DNA of 64,000 nucleotides from Pelargonium nanum (GCA_036897485.1 JAYMTF010000002.1:62001-126000), one strand, 5' to 3'; shown: positions 26,471-39,794, numbered from the stretch's first letter. The notes: a model not told the origin generated them from the sequence alone. Made by a program: numbers and translations.

Positions 26471-26542
26471 GGAACCATAGCCAAGCGGTAAGGCCTGAGT
26501 CTGCAAAACTCATATTCGTCGGTTCAAATCGGACTGGTTCCT
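26471..26542 (+). tRNA. trnC: tRNA-Cys(GCA)
   Basis: This is the only tRNA here that folds fully. The acceptor GGAACCA / TGGTTCC pairs seven of seven. TA fills positions 8-9. The D-arm GCC / GGC encloses AAGCGGTAA. The anticodon stem TGAGT / ACTCA pairs five of five around CTGCAAA, with anticodon GCA at 26503-26505 and T33 present. The variable region TATTC and T-loop TTCAAAT (26523-26529) are normal. The discriminator is T and no CCA is encoded. The wording (CATAGCCAAG, TCTGCAAAAC, TATTC) is close to plastid/bacterial trnC and unlike nuclear tRNA-Cys. The only defect is in the T-stem GTCGG / CGGAC, where G52 faces G62 (26531), the mismatch seen in many remnants here. It charges cysteine for UGC/UGU codons in an organelle. 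No promoter is recognisable. Confidence 0.85.
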
Positions 26543-29470
26543 ACATATCTCGTCCGGGAATTCTAAGATAAATCTATTTTTTATCTTGTTTTCTATCCGA
26601 GTTTAAAACCCTGAATGGTCTATGTAAAGCTCGTGGTGTTATTTAGATTCTGATAGGAAAAATTCCCAAGTTTGTATATAATAGGCTTTGTTTTCTTAAC
26701 GAGGAAGCACGCTCTTGCAGAAAGACTCCATTTACTATGGATATTCTAACTAATGCTTCTGCTAGCCTATGTCTGAGTAAAAATTTTTTTGTTTTTTACT
26801 TTTGTCCTATTCTTATTCTTTCTAGAACTAATCGTTTATAGCTTCGATAAGCAAGGGTAATTTATATTCCTCTTCCTTGAAGAAACCAAAAGGTTTTTTT
26901 TAAGCGATTATAATTTCACCCTTGTTAAGAGACTGTAGCATATTAAACAATATACTATGAAGTTTTTTGGTTTCAAACCTCGAGGGAATGGAAATAATTT
27001 AAGAACGGGGACTTCTAGATAGAATCCTGTACAAAAAACGGCTCTCTTATAAGGTATTAATTACAATATAATAAGAATTCTACCCCAGCCCGCTAAGAGA
27101 TAACAAGTAAAAAGTAGTATAGGTATTAATAAAATTAAGTCGAACACTTTTGTGTCTTATTTTGTTTGTAATAAAACTTTATAACCAGGCTTTCAATAAT
27201 TAAGGAGAGAAAATATCCCTACGCCCTTTATACGTATAGGTTTTCTAGCACTTTACCAGATTAAAATGTTTATACTTGCCAAACCCTTAAGCATATTTCT
27301 TTTAGTCTCATTCTAACTATACCCCATAATATTTTACCCCCTTTTCTTGAATAATACAGCTTTTTTTTTTTGAATTCTTTGGACTAAGCAGTACCTTGAT
27401 AGCTAAAAAGATCTGAACGAAGTCTTTATTTTATACAGAAAATCTATTGACAATATATTGACTAAGGTCTTTCCAGGTTTGTATTACCTATTTAGACATC
27501 AGATACTCATCATAAGTAAAAGCTAACTTAAGAAAGAAAGGATTGGCTGAGTTTCTTCATATTCTGTATCTATAGTTTCCAAGACAAGCTATTATTTAGA
27601 ATCTCTTATTTCCAGAAGTATAAGCCAGAAACAATTTACTAGTTTAGGGGCTTGCTTTTAATATTTATATTCCCAACTCTTTTTATGATTTATGAGGAGC
27701 TAGAGTTACAACTGAAGCCTTGGCTTTCTCTTTTCCTATAATAGCATTTTTAATGCTTGTTAAACCTTGTGTATTAAACTTAGTATAGTGGGTTTCCACT
27801 TAGTACCTTAGTTAAATATCCCTTTTTGGTGATAAAGCCTTACGTGTGCTATTATATTATGATTAACTACAATAACTTTTGAAGCTGGAGCACTCAAAGG
27901 CAATTATAAGATTTAACTTCTTTGACTTATAGTACGCAATTAATTATCCGAAAGTATAATCCATACTTTTACTGTCTACGATTATTTATCCATTATCCAG
28001 TAGAGCTTCTAAAGCAGGAATTCCCAGATATCATCATTAATTTAGTACCTCACAGTTACACTTAAGAGCAAGCCTTTCTTATAATCCTTAGAAGCTCTTT
28101 TACTTGTACTTGTAAAGGGGCACTTATTCCCAGCAAGTACATCGAATAAATCCTTAGTTTTATTTCTTATTGTATATAGTCCAGGATAAGCTTTGTAGTC
28201 TAAAATCGTAAGAATAGAAGGAGCTTGTTAAAGAATTGACCTTTACTTTTTATAGGTCCCTCTTTGAGTTAAAGGCGGGTTAGTAGAGAGCTTTGAGATT
28301 CTTTTTCAAGTGTACACTACGCAATAATGTAATTTTAATATGAGATCCGGGCTAGGAGAAGTCCCTTTTAGCACAGCTATGTCTTTGTTATGTAATAAAA
28401 CGGAATACTTTAACAATTTTAGGAATCTAAAACCGAGAAATTTTCCCTAAATAATTTGGTATAATATAATAAACTTGGACAAACCCCTTTTAGTAATTTA
28501 AAAAGCACAAAAAGAAAAGCATGGTTAATTCACTGACAATGTACAGACCATCCTTATGGAAAAAAGAAATCCTCCCAGAGTATATTTAATTCAAAGGAAA
28601 CTTTTGAGAGACCCTTACTAGATAAACAGGTTATTGTCGGAAGAATAACAGGACTCTTTTCTGACCAAGCCCAAAGACGATCCAATAAAGCGGCTTATTA
28701 TAATCTATACGCTGCAAATAGAAGGCATGCCAATATATACCCAATTTATAAGAGTCTAAAAGGAGTCCGCTGTTTCGATTTAGCAAGTAATACCACCTAA
28801 GTATCAGGACACACATAATTCTACCAATTTATTGACTAGTTATAGGTTAGAATTAGTTTAAATAGACAATATTTTTTATTGAAAAATCCGCTGCTAATTT
28901 TTGTTTTTTATAACACAAGCACTGCATCTTTTGAGGACCTCATTCAACGATTAATATCTTATTAAAAAGGGAGCTCCTTTATTATATTTATGTACTCTTC
29001 TATTTATTCGGTGCTATATTTTAGTAAACTCCTGTATATCTATTTCAACAATTTTAATGATAAAAGAGATTTATAAGGTTACCCCTATACCATCTTTGGT
29101 AAATGCCTTGCTATATTATTCACTAGACTAGGTATTCTGAATTTTAACATTAGAAATGCACTTAGTCTACCGTAAATCACTTCTCTAAGTCTTTTTACTA
29201 CTCTTCTGAGCTATACCTATGTAGCTAAACCCTTCCTTAGAACTAGACACGTCTTCTTAAGGGAGATTTCCTGTCTTCTTAAACCCTTTAAGAAAGAAGA
29301 GAACCAACAAATATAGAAATATTAATTGAAATAATATTACCTCAAATAAAGTAAACGAAAATTTATACTTCTTATTCTAACCAGTTCAAGTATAGGCTAT
29401 GGAGTATTTGTAATACCCCTTTTTTACTAGGACTAGTACTAATAAGTATATTGGCTTTTTAGGTCCCTGA
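26543..29470. other. gene-free stretch downstream of trnC
   Basis: No gene is supported. The frame on the complement of 28631-28816 has no motif. There is a T run at about 27361-27370 and a GGANTCC site at 28762. Most of 27.1-28.3 kb is T-rich on the plus strand. Confidence 0.6.
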
Positions 29471-29473
29471 AAC

Positions 29474-29532
29474 TCGGTTAAAACGCAGTAGGTCCTATAC
29501 GACAGGCACAGGTTCAAGCCGCCTGAAACAGG
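29474..29532 (+). pseudogene. tRNA-like element, possible UCC anticodon
   Basis: The T-loop TTCAAGC (29513-29519) is flanked by ACAGG and CGCCT, again with C61-G62, and the T-stem is weak. At canonical distance upstream the anticodon region CAGTA / GGTCCTA / TACGA pairs at its three inner positions and would place TCC (Gly) as anticodon, though T33 is replaced by G. A partial D-loop (CTCGGTTAAAAC) precedes it. The acceptor has no partner. A decayed tRNA is the best reading; the Gly assignment is tentative. Confidence 0.35.
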
Positions 29533-30277
29533 AAATGTATCCTAGTACCATATTAAATATTTGATAAATACCTGTTACTTATAAGAGCCGATATTCATTA
29601 AATGAAAAAGGGAGGGATGCTCTTGTCAAATTGGGGTAAAATTATATATAACTTGTCCATGAAGTAACCTCGCACTGCTCGTAATGTGGAGGGATAGCCG
29701 TTGTAAGAATAAGCCTGTTTTGACTCTATATTCGATAGTCTCTGACCGTAGTCGTGATATATTATTCTAACATTTATGAGCTTTAGTTTATCACTATAAT
29801 AGTTTCGAAGTTTCGTAATTAGCCCGCGTAACATAGTGTGAGTTTTCTTTCTTGTTCAATGGAAAAGCAACAGCCCGCTTAAAAATAAAGTATGTCGCAG
29901 GGCGCTTTTTTCGGCCCAAAATACGCAAGACTGCAATACTATCTTTCTGATATGGAAATAGGAAATAAATTAAATCTAGGGAACTCCTAGAATACTTGAT
30001 AGACTTTATCCCCTTTAATCAAGGTGTGGGTCTCTTACTAATTCAATTCCTTTAAAAAGGATTCCTTATTATGAAATCATACAACAGTAGAGTAGACCCC
30101 TTGTTATAACGCTGCTTTAATAGCAGTTCTTGCAATGTAAGAAACTGAAAATCTAGTCCATAATAAGGATCTGATCCTCCATAAACAGCTATGCTTTAAT
30201 TCACTGATTAAGCAATACTTTTCTATCTAAGTGATTGTCAACTTCTAAAAAATAGCATTAAGTTGACAACAAGATAC
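29533..30277. other. gene-free stretch
   Basis: Nothing recognisable. The frame on the complement of 29598-29834 (78 codons) has no motif. GGANTCC occurs at 30059. Confidence 0.6.
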
Positions 30278-30310
30278 AGGGTTTACTCGAATTGAACCTT
30301 TAGCATGTTA
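30277..30310 (-). pseudogene. tRNA 3' end-like sequence
   Basis: On the minus strand: T-stem AAAGG, loop TTCAATT (complement of 30290-30296), then CGAGT with C61-G62, then a possible acceptor AAACCCT. Only two or three T-stem pairs form. No anticodon arm or 5' acceptor is found at a suitable distance. Supported by the T-loop motif and the shared C61-G62 only. Confidence 0.25.
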
Positions 30311-33310
30311 AGTGAGACCCCCTTGATCGGGAAAAAGAAAGCAAGAGGATCTGAACAAAGTGAAGAGGAGACAAGCATCCCTCAAACCAAGCTAACTAAC
30401 CTTTCACTTTTCGGTAGAACTACTCGACAAGAAGAGCTTAAAAATCCTAGACTTTCCAATATTATACCCATTTTATATCGGAAGGGTCGAATCAGTTAAA
30501 ACTTCTACGAAAAGAATCTTTATGTCATGGGAAATTCTAGTTATTCTATTTTTTTTATAGGACGACTCTCTTCAAGTTTTAGTTAATATTACAAGAATTA
30601 TAAGGACCTTCTTAAGGATCAGAAGAGCCTCCTTAATTAATTTAAAGCTACTCTAACTAATAAATTCTGGAGTAAGGGGTCCTCTTATTCAGAATCCTTG
30701 GAAGTTTATAAACCCAGCCCTTCAGTATTTTGGTTTAGCAAAGCTCCTGTGATGAAGCATTAAATACTAATTTAAATAGGAAAGAATTTCTTTATTTCAT
30801 TACAACTTCGTTATACTAATGCAATCCTTTTAATTAACCCACGAAGAAGCTCTAAATAATTAGCTAAAAGACCTAGTATATTGACAAAAGACTTTGAAAC
30901 CTCAAAAACTCTAAGTATAAATTCCTAAGAAATGTGTCAAAATGGATAAGCAGTCTTAGCTTTCGCAAATAATTAGAGTCTAAAGTCTGAGGCTTGTATA
31001 TTTATTAGAGAAAAATCTTTATTTACTTTATGTAGCGGAGGCCTGCCCCTTCTTGTAACATATAGAAGGATTAAGAATTTGTGGATATCGCTTACCACTT
31101 AGTAAAGAGTCTAGACAAGAAAAAAGAGTCAAAGCAGGGTTATCCCAGTATAAAAATTAGCTTAGCAGAAAGCCCTACCAGAAAATTTATTTTAAAAGCA
31201 CGATTTTGCAATCTTCTCAGGAAATTCTGGAAAAAGTTACTTCTATAGGTTTTAGTTCTTTGTTATTTGCCAGGTATTATCTTAATATCTTAAAATAAAA
31301 AGTATAAAAGAACTGCATTATGTGCTTTTTATTGAGGTTTCCCTAGACAAGAAAGCTCCTTGTATTTTATCTAATAGTAAATTGAGGACTTTATGTGGGT
31401 AATTTTTTTATGAGGGGTATTCAACACTCGGCCAGTAAATATAGCATACTCGAATAAATCTAGTTATTTCGGGATTGACCCGTAGTAGCCAAGGCGAGCA
31501 ACGGGAATTTTTTCGAAATGGATAGGTACAAAACTTAGTTTTTATAGTTACTGGACAGGGGTTCACTTTTTTACAAATAACTAATCCCTTGTACGATTCC
31601 CGGATAAAGCTTCATTTTATGGAGATACCTGAAAATTACTCAAGTCCTTTTCTTAATTTTAGTGGGATATAATTATGGGTATAATTTGTTTCACTAGAAG
31701 GTAGTAGTTAACTCAGGGCTCTGATGGGTCTAGAACTTAGGATAATTTGTCTAAAAGTTCAAAAGTGTTGACTCCTAAAGAAAATGGGGTTTCCTGTTAC
31801 GAATTCTCCTTTTTACCTAAGTCTTATACAGTTGCTGATATCTTGGTTAGTAGACAAGATTACTCGAGTGTTTTTGGGCCCCTATTGAAAAAGTAAAGAC
31901 ATGGAATTAACAAATATAAATACAAGACTAAAAACCTTATAAAAAAGCACGAAAAAAAACATACGTGGGACAGCTTCAAAGCGCTTTTTTAGGTCGCGTA
32001 AATAGGCATACGGCGGGTTTTGTATTATAACTACTAGCCCCTATTCTTCTTCTTGCCGCGAAAAGCAAAATAAAGCATATACTTTAGGCATATCTATAGC
32101 TCTTACTCAAAGCCTACAAGAGAAAACTACACTGAATTGTATTTTAAAACAAAAACTCGTAGGAACTTTATAACAACTTCAATAGGATATTAAATATAAT
32201 AAAAGGATTCCTACATGTATTCTGATCGGGGTTTAATAAATACTTTTACCTTATATAACTGGTTATCATAGGTTATATAATAATTTGTTGTACTACTGAT
32301 TAGAGTTTTTGAAACGGCAACCTCCTAGGATCTAAAAGAAGCGAGAACTGCTCCAAGATAGACAGACGGGATAGGAATATAAAGAGTCCTAAACGAGTTC
32401 CTATAAAAACGAATAATACGCCGGAAAAAGGACACTTAATTTTTGTCTTGCTCTATTAGTTCCTAGGGCTATCCCAATTCAATTATCTCTAATTCTTTCG
32501 GTTCCTTGTTTCCATTCCCTTCTAGTTACATGTTTTTCTTTACTTAACTAGAATTATAGTTACTACCATAACAAGAAAATAGAGGTAAACAAAGCAGTCT
32601 TAGTTAATATTTGACAGAATATATGCTACTGTCATATCATGAACATAGGAAAATCGGTATTTGCCTTACTCGACCAGTTGCCCTATATAAGTTTATGCTA
32701 ATATAAACCCCAGAAAATTCAAGAGTATTAGATATCTTTTGTTACAATATCCTTTAAAAGTATTACTTTTCCTAAAATAGAAAAAGAAACAAAAACTACT
32801 TTCCTAGCTTTCAGAATAAGGTTGTTCTATGGCGTCTAAGTATTTGGACCTAGATCTTGAAATAGTAAATCCGGAACAAGAATTCCTTAACTTAGAGTAT
32901 TCGAAAACAAGACACAAATTCTTTATTTCTAATAAAACTCACTAGGATTTCCAACACCCTATACCTTGGAATATAATCAAGAGTACATAAAAAAGAGTAC
33001 AAAGTTCTCTTTCAACTATAACTATGGGGTACCCTTTATACTTTGCTGCATTAAGTCTGTAAGGGCAGCTTATTCTTAAATAAATATATATTGGTTACTT
33101 GTGTTTTGACTTTGGGTTATATATACTCAATTTTAATTAAAAAAAACCTAAATTAGATCAAAATACGAATGGTAATTAATTTAAGAAGAGTAATCCCGGA
33201 AATATATCCATCCATTACTATCAGACATCATCTAGCTCAACACTGAGAAATTCATCTGTCTCTTGTATGACAATATCTAAGGGTGGGTTTTCAGCACTCT
33301 CTAAATCATT
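30311..33310. other. gene-free stretch
   Basis: No gene is supported. The frame 30305-30499 (64 codons) has no motif. A tRNA D-arm-like phrase near 31483-31500 (GTAGTAGCCAAGGCGAGC) lacks any partner sequence. GGANTCC occurs at 32205. Confidence 0.6.
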
Positions 33311-33400
33311 AAGAGTTGGATCTTTACTTTAACTTCATACAAGTGGTAACACACAGGTTCGTGGAATCCGCATGTAAAGGTTCGAATCCCTTCCCTCTTC
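33311..33400 (+). pseudogene. tRNA-His(GUG)-like element, 5' half degraded
   Basis: The 3' part keeps canonical spacing: anticodon stem CAGGT / ATCCG with four of five pairs (one wobble), loop TCGTGGA placing GTG (His) at 33361-33363, variable CATGT, T-arm AAAGG / TTCGAAT / CCCTT with one A51-C63 mismatch, acceptor CCCTCTT and then C, the discriminator typical of tRNA-His. The D-arm region (ACAAGTGGTAACACA) is only partly recognisable. The best 5' acceptor candidate, AAGAGTT at 33311, pairs five of seven but lies about 17 nt too far upstream. Position 33 is C instead of T. Probably a decayed trnH. Confidence 0.45.
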
Positions 33401-36400
33401 CTCTTCTCTTTCTTCCTCGTAAGTAGCTTAGTGCTTCAGAGCTATAACTTTCATCTTCTTTTAGGTTTCATTGTAGGGGCACCTACCGACTTTATATAGC
33501 GCTTTTCAGTAAGAGTTGACTAAAGAAATGAATAGGAGAAAACCACTTATAAAGACTAATGTACAGCTATCAACTAGTATCTCACTGAACTGAAACCTCT
33601 TTTGAATAGTTCTTAGATAAAGAGCAAGCCAGATCTTTGTATGCTTCTTATATTACAAGTTGACAAGCTACCCGGCAGTCAAGAAATGAAGACTGATCAG
33701 TAACACAACGTTGACTTCATTTTTTTTTCAAGATTTGCTCTAGTAGAATCCGCTGACTTTACTAAGAAAATAGAAAGAGTTCTGAGAGCTTTTTTGTACT
33801 TTCCTAGAAAAATGTTTTTGCTTGGTTAAGAGGTTCTAAGCTAAAGCATACCTTGTTTTGGTGTTTGACACTTTTTTATAGAAATGGATTTGCAATTACT
33901 TGTATATACACAGAAAGGTTATTATGCCCAACTTCTCCCAGGTTCTCCTGACTTTCAAATAGAACTTTGTTTAGTATCCTTTTCGAGCGAGCACTTGAGT
34001 CAGTTAGTCAAGACTGAAGTCAGGTCTGATGTGCCTAAGGCTGAGTTTCACTAAGGCTATGATTCTTCTTTTTCCAAAGGGTTTCTATCTTTCTTTCATT
34101 TGGGAATTCTACAAAAGGCAAGTTTAACTTGTAACTAAGGTTCCCCTGATAAGCCTTTCCTTTTAGTAAGTACAAGATTTCCTTTTCATATCTCTCTAGT
34201 TCCTAAAAATGAAAGAAACTTTATATAGATTTTCCAGTAAACGCTCTCTTAACCAGCAAACTATATGCAGGCAGGAAGTCCAGAAACTACACTCATAGGT
34301 AAGGGACCTATTTCATTAGAATGAAGAAAAATAGGAAATAGCTACTAAACTAAAGGGGATACTTTCATGAAGGATGGGCAAACAACTTACAACACGAACC
34401 CGAGTTAGAGAAAGGATTATAACAGAATCATTCAAAGTTGTTAGTAGGGATAAAATTCGTTAGCCTCTGTTTCTCGATACCCTATTAGCTGGTATAAAAG
34501 CTCCTGCTAGTTATTTTAAAGTAAGGGGACCCGTATACTGGGCCCTTTGGTACAATGGAAAAAAGCGGAAGCACTTTTGTTCAAACTATATTTATAAGGC
34601 AAGCTGAAAATAGGACAAACCAATCCAAGATGCAGCTAATTTCAAAGGGGTTCCATATTATTCAGAAAGTTCCCCTTTCCTCTTGTTTATATAATCTAGG
34701 AATGAGTTACCTTGCTTCTAATGTAACCGGCGTCTACTGTCTTCTTTTAGTATTTCAAGAAAGGCTGTACTCTTGATGGGCTGCATAGGAGAGCTCTTAC
34801 TTATAGAGGACGTACCTCGTTAAAGGAGTATTTTTAAGTCTCGGAATTACAAGTATACTATATAAACCAGTTCCTGTATTCTCCTGGCAGTTATAGTTTT
34901 CTTGGTTAAATAAATCTAAAAAGGTGTATTAGAAATCCTTGTGTTTTCTTGTTTGGGAATTCGAAAGCATAGGAATGCCTCTAGTTAGAGACCTCTGGAA
35001 TATATCATTTTTTAGGATAACGTAACGAAAAAAACACATTAAGATAACAGCCTATACCCAATGTTTATTTTGTAAATACAGAGTTTGAAACACCCTTTAT
35101 ATACAACGGTTCCTTTTTATAGCCCACAAGAAATCTTAGAAGTAGAGTAAGGGTATAACTTTTTAGCAGGTATAAGCGCGCACCCTTTGTTCACCCCTAA
35201 CCTAGGTTGATCTAATAAAACGTTAAATAAATCGGTAGATTCCGGCAAGGCTGAGCAATAAACGGCTTTGAAGATATTTTTATATTAAAAGGGAGTTAGG
35301 GAGTACTCTTTACATAGGTTAAAAGGAAAGACGAGCTAAACTTCGGACCTTAAGTATTATCAGACCCCGGTCTAATGTATCTATCTAGGATTAGATTATT
35401 ATTCTCTTGATTTTTTATTACTAAAAAAACGTAAGTTCTTACGAATACGTTTTCAAGAATACTTTATACCGAATACTTTGCTTCAAAAATGAGTACGACT
35501 AAAGCTCACCCGAGATTTACCTACTACAAACTTAAACCAAAAAGAGACAAACACTCCTCTCGAAACCTATTCTACTATACAATTTAGCATAAAACCGCGA
35601 TTCGTCTTATATATTTCACTGCACTGTACTATTTTTACAAGGTCCTTCGAAGTTCTGTTGTTCTGACTAAAATTGAATCTATTCCTAACTTATCTACACA
35701 TAATCTAGTAGTTCCTTAGGGGTCTCTCGATAAAAAGAGTTACCGTTAGCTAACCAAGCAAAACGTATAAAATACCTCATTTCGTTGGATAACTATCAGG
35801 AGAGGCAATCAAAAAGAGCTATTCAATATTAGAGCCTGCTTTCCGTGTCAAGTATCGCATATTATATTAGTATCTTTTCCGTTATATTGATCTATTTCAA
35901 ATATTTATATAATCCGAGTAAGGTTATTTTTAAGGTAAAAGGTTATATGGCTTAGTTTTCTCATAAGGGCTTAATGAACTATGTGTAATCCTAAACTTGT
36001 TGGCTGACTATAGTTTTCAAAATTAGAAGTAAACGCATGCCTGTATAAATTTGTCAGAAGAAAACTCCTAGAAACTTATTAAAAGTGACTCAACCCTATT
36101 CGAGCCTTTGTGTGCGCCCATTTCAGGTTAAGGAACGAGTACTTTAACACTTGTCATACCATAGTTTCTTACTACTACGATATCTAAAGAGTCTTACTGG
36201 GGACTCCCCCTCATGAAGAGTTGGAAAGCGCAATTTTATATCAAAATAAAAGGCTCCAGACCTGTACTTATTAAAATTCTCGTATCAAATTACTATATGA
36301 AATGATAGGTATTTTATAAATGCTTTTTGTTACTCGTTATTCTTATGAGGTAGGGGGATTTACGATTTAGTATCTACGCAGGACTAGCTTGCTTTTTTTG

Positions 36401-37660
36401 CCATCGTGTTCTACATTTCTTAGTTTTTTTTCCCGCAGTATTAATACGACACAAAAAGACATTGAAAGGGCTCTTTTCACTTATCTTTTGAAACTTACTA
36501 TCATTATAAATTGTGAGACTACTAATATAATACACACTTTCCCCATAGGACTGCCTCGTTTCTATCTAAACCTATACTTATATATTAGGGGTTATGTAGA
36601 TAAGTAACTACTTAATTGGTTTAGTTTATCTTTATACCTACCTGCTAGGAAAGGGTTTACGTCTTTGTTATGCGGCTCCCCGGCTACTTATAAGATTCTT
36701 ATTCCCTTATTGTTCTATAATATACTAGGATAATATGTCCTGAAACTTCCTATGAGCACTACTATACCAAAATTACATTATAGAGTAATAAAGCTAAAAG
36801 TCGATATATTGAATTCTTTAATACAACTGGTAACATATACTAATTAATGTCGGCACATCTGATATATAGCAAAATGCTTAGTTATAAAAAACTAAGACCC
36901 GCCCACGGCGAATAACATATTGAAAAAAGTGATGTACATAAAACCTAATTGTTTGTACTCACGTTCGGCTTTATTCTTAACGGTGCATAGAAAGATTTCT
37001 TATATCTAAGTTATTTTTGGGCATTATTTGTTGCTGCTAAAAGCAACAGTTTTTAAATAGAAATTCAGCATTGTTTATGAAAAATTGTTGAGCGTAAATA
37101 GGATATTTCAGGGTTTGGTAGCATAATAGTGATAGCATACTTCAGATCGGATAACAAACAAAACAGTAAGAGGCGGCCTTCAATACCCCTAGAAATTAAT
37201 AGGAGTATAATAGTGATAATTATATTTTTGATAGCTAGAAAACCTTAGTTTATGGAATAGTACCTAAAAAATTATTGGTTTATGATATAGCACTTACTAA
37301 GAGTAGCTTTAAAAGCCGAGATTAAAGGATTTTTGTATCTATCTGGATAAGAGCCGCCAAAGAACCTAGCTTGGCAGGAAAGTCTCAATTCTAGGAAGTA
37401 CAAACTTTCTTTCTTTCTAACCGATATTTACTCGATTCCTAAAAGAATCCTTAGGCAAGTGCCCCTAGTTAGGAAGGGGTTTTTGTCGTGATTTATTTTC
37501 AACATAATTGAATTAAAGCAATGTCAGGGATATCGCTTCTTTAGTTTAAATTTTAACCTAGAATAATAATGACAATGAAATATATCTAGGATCCTAAACA
37601 GCCATAAGCTTCTCAGCAGTAAAATCTAAGGTTTGGCTTAATAAGATTACTAAATATTGT
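33401..37660. other. gene-free stretch
   Basis: No gene is supported. Frames 34555-34776 and 36389-36607 (72-73 codons) show no motif. A CATAATAGTGATAGC phrase near 37121 looks slightly like a D-arm but nothing pairs with it. GGANTCC occurs at 36201. Confidence 0.6.
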
Positions 37661-37664
37661 GCAA

Positions 37665-37730
37665 GCAGATGATTAGCGCTTCTCGTATTTGGTTTTTAAA
37701 TATTATTAAGACTCGAATCCCAAGACCTTA
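37665..37730 (+). pseudogene. weak tRNA-like element
   Basis: A D-arm-like GATGATTAGCGC (37668-37679) is followed about 30 nt later by CTCGAATCCC (37712-37721), which resembles the 3' side of a T-arm. The T-loop starts with C and the 5' T-stem strand does not pair. Low-confidence remnant; no identity. Confidence 0.2.
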
Positions 37731-38542
37731 TATAGGAAGGTATACCTGATGAAGTTACCTGGAAGATGCGTGTACAAAAAACTGTTCCCAATTTGACTCA
37801 ACACAGAACGAAAGGGTTCCGTTATTAAAGTACTTTTAATAAAACGGGACCTCAGAACAGCATAGCTAAAGTTTCTTTACCTTAAGCAGAGTCTGGAGAT
37901 AATAACAAAGTAACGAATACTTAGTGTTGTGTAGATAAATAAAGTTATAGCATTTTTTTGCAAGAATTCCCTATAAATAAATTTTCAGTTTAAACAAAAT
38001 AGGGATTTTAGTTTTTGTATTTTATGAATCCAGTTAGATTGCATAATATTATTTACAAGTCTCGTTGTTAAACAGTTAGCATCTGTCCAAATTATCTAGT
38101 GCTTCGGGCAAAAGTAGTCAATAAGAATCTAACTCACTTATAGAGTTAAAAACTCCGGCCAGTTCTAGTTATTTAATTTACATACAGGTGACGACTTCCT
38201 AGCTAGCTATAGGTAATATAAAGTAAAAAGAGCATCTTGCAGATCTATCTTAGAGGGTAGATGGGGCTAATCAAGAGGGATCGAAAAGCGGTGTACAGAA
38301 GTTAATAGACAACCATCTTAAAAAGGAAAAACCTGTTACAAGACAGGATTCCCCATTCAGAGATAATTGTATCTAATTCTAATACTTATGCTTTTCCATA
38401 GTATTTAGAACCACAGCATAATGTATAAGAGGGTTATTTAAATAGAAAAAAATGAATACACTATAGCTTTCTATAGAATTCTCTATTGTATATACTAAAG
38501 TGAACAAACACCTGACATAACAATTATGTATGTATCCTTAAA

Positions 38543-38552
38543 GGGGGGGGGG
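38543..38552 (+). repeat. G10 homopolymer
   Basis: Ten consecutive G in an AT-rich, non-coding context. It is the longest G run I found in the window. It may be a slippage product or, less likely, part of a G-rich replication element. It is also a likely place for sequencing-length error. Confidence 0.8.
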
Positions 38553-39440
38553 TTGTTACTTTTCACTTTTAAGTAAACTACGAACACTAAAAGAAGCTCT
38601 ACAATGCAAATTTTTAATACGAGAATTCCAATGACTGCAGAACTTTCCGGGAACTTAAAACCCATTATAAAGGCGGGAAGCTTTGTTAATGTGCAAATAT
38701 CCTTTTTCAGGGGTTACCTCAACTTAATACTCTATTAGTACCAGGACACACCATTTTTATCTGTATAGACTAAAACTCTAGTTATACTTCTAATGTAATA
38801 ATAATTAAAACCCTCAAGAACTTATATTTTCGGAAATAGGGAATTTTTTCGGAGATTTTTTATTAGATTTTGTACTCTATTAGATACTTCGCCTCGAGGA
38901 ATTTTTATAGTGCTCTTTAGTGTTTTCTTGAAATATATAACTAAGTTTTTGTTCCTGTACGAGTAAGTTTTGGACATTTATTCTTGGATTGATCTAGGTA
39001 ACCTTAGAACTCCCGATTAGTCTTATATCTATCTTATTAAGTAGTCTAAATTTCTTTTTAATAAAAAATTTACAAGAATATGAGTGACTAGAATTACCTT
39101 CGGTCATGCGTTTATACTGTGAATATTGTAGAACGGGGTACTAGGTACTCGGTAATCAAGAATTCCTTATATTTCTCTAAAGTTATATTATCCTCATTAT
39201 TTGCTTAAAAAGTGCTAAAAAGAAGATTAATTTGGCAGATCGAAGTGTGTTTAGCAACTTAGCGAAGGATCGACAAAATACACTTAGACAAAGCATCTTT
39301 TTGAAAAAAAAAACTAGGTTAGGTAAGGAAATTTAGGCCATATAATATTACTTTTCAGGAAATTACTAAAAGAGAAATAGGTAGCATAAAGAATTTTATT
39401 CAAATGAAGGAGATTTAAATTTCTTAGATTCAGCGAGATA

Positions 39441-39500
39441 CTACTAGCCCGGTGAACTCGGATTTACAAAGCAGGCGCTCTCAAAACCCCAAAGCTTTAC
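39441..39500 (-). pseudogene. tRNA-like element, Thr(UGU)- or Ala-like 5' part
   Basis: On the minus strand GAGAGCGCCTGCTTTG (within the complement of 39460-39482) is nearly the D-arm 3' side and anticodon 5' strand of bacterial-type tRNA-Ala/Thr. The loop TTTGTAA would give anticodon TGT (Thr). The 3' anticodon strand (ATCCG) does not pair with CCTGC, and the T-arm region is blurred (AGTTCAC). The 5' half is preserved and the 3' half lost. Confidence 0.35.
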
Positions 39501-39771
39501 CCACTAGAAAGGACAAAACTGGGTAACTGAGAGAAATAAATATAGATTCTTCATAGCTCCAGGAAAGGTAAATAGTCTAAAAATAAAATATAGAACGTGC
39601 ACTCTTAATATTCAGGGATTTGCAGTTCAGGAGAAACCCCTCAATAGCAATTACAATTATGGACAGTAAAAAAAAAATTATATACTAAATGCCCTTTCTT
39701 TTTCTACTTAGTTATCCAAAAATGCTTATATCAATTCCATTTTGATTCGTTGAGTGTTTTCCCTAGGCAAG

Positions 39772-39794
39772 CGGGACGGCTTTAGAGAGTCCCG
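39772..39794. other. 6-bp hairpin, GC-rich
   Basis: CGGGAC (39772-39777) and GTCCCG (39789-39794) form a perfect stem with an 11-base loop. It lies in non-coding sequence with no T-run after it, so it does not look like a terminator. Confidence 0.4.
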
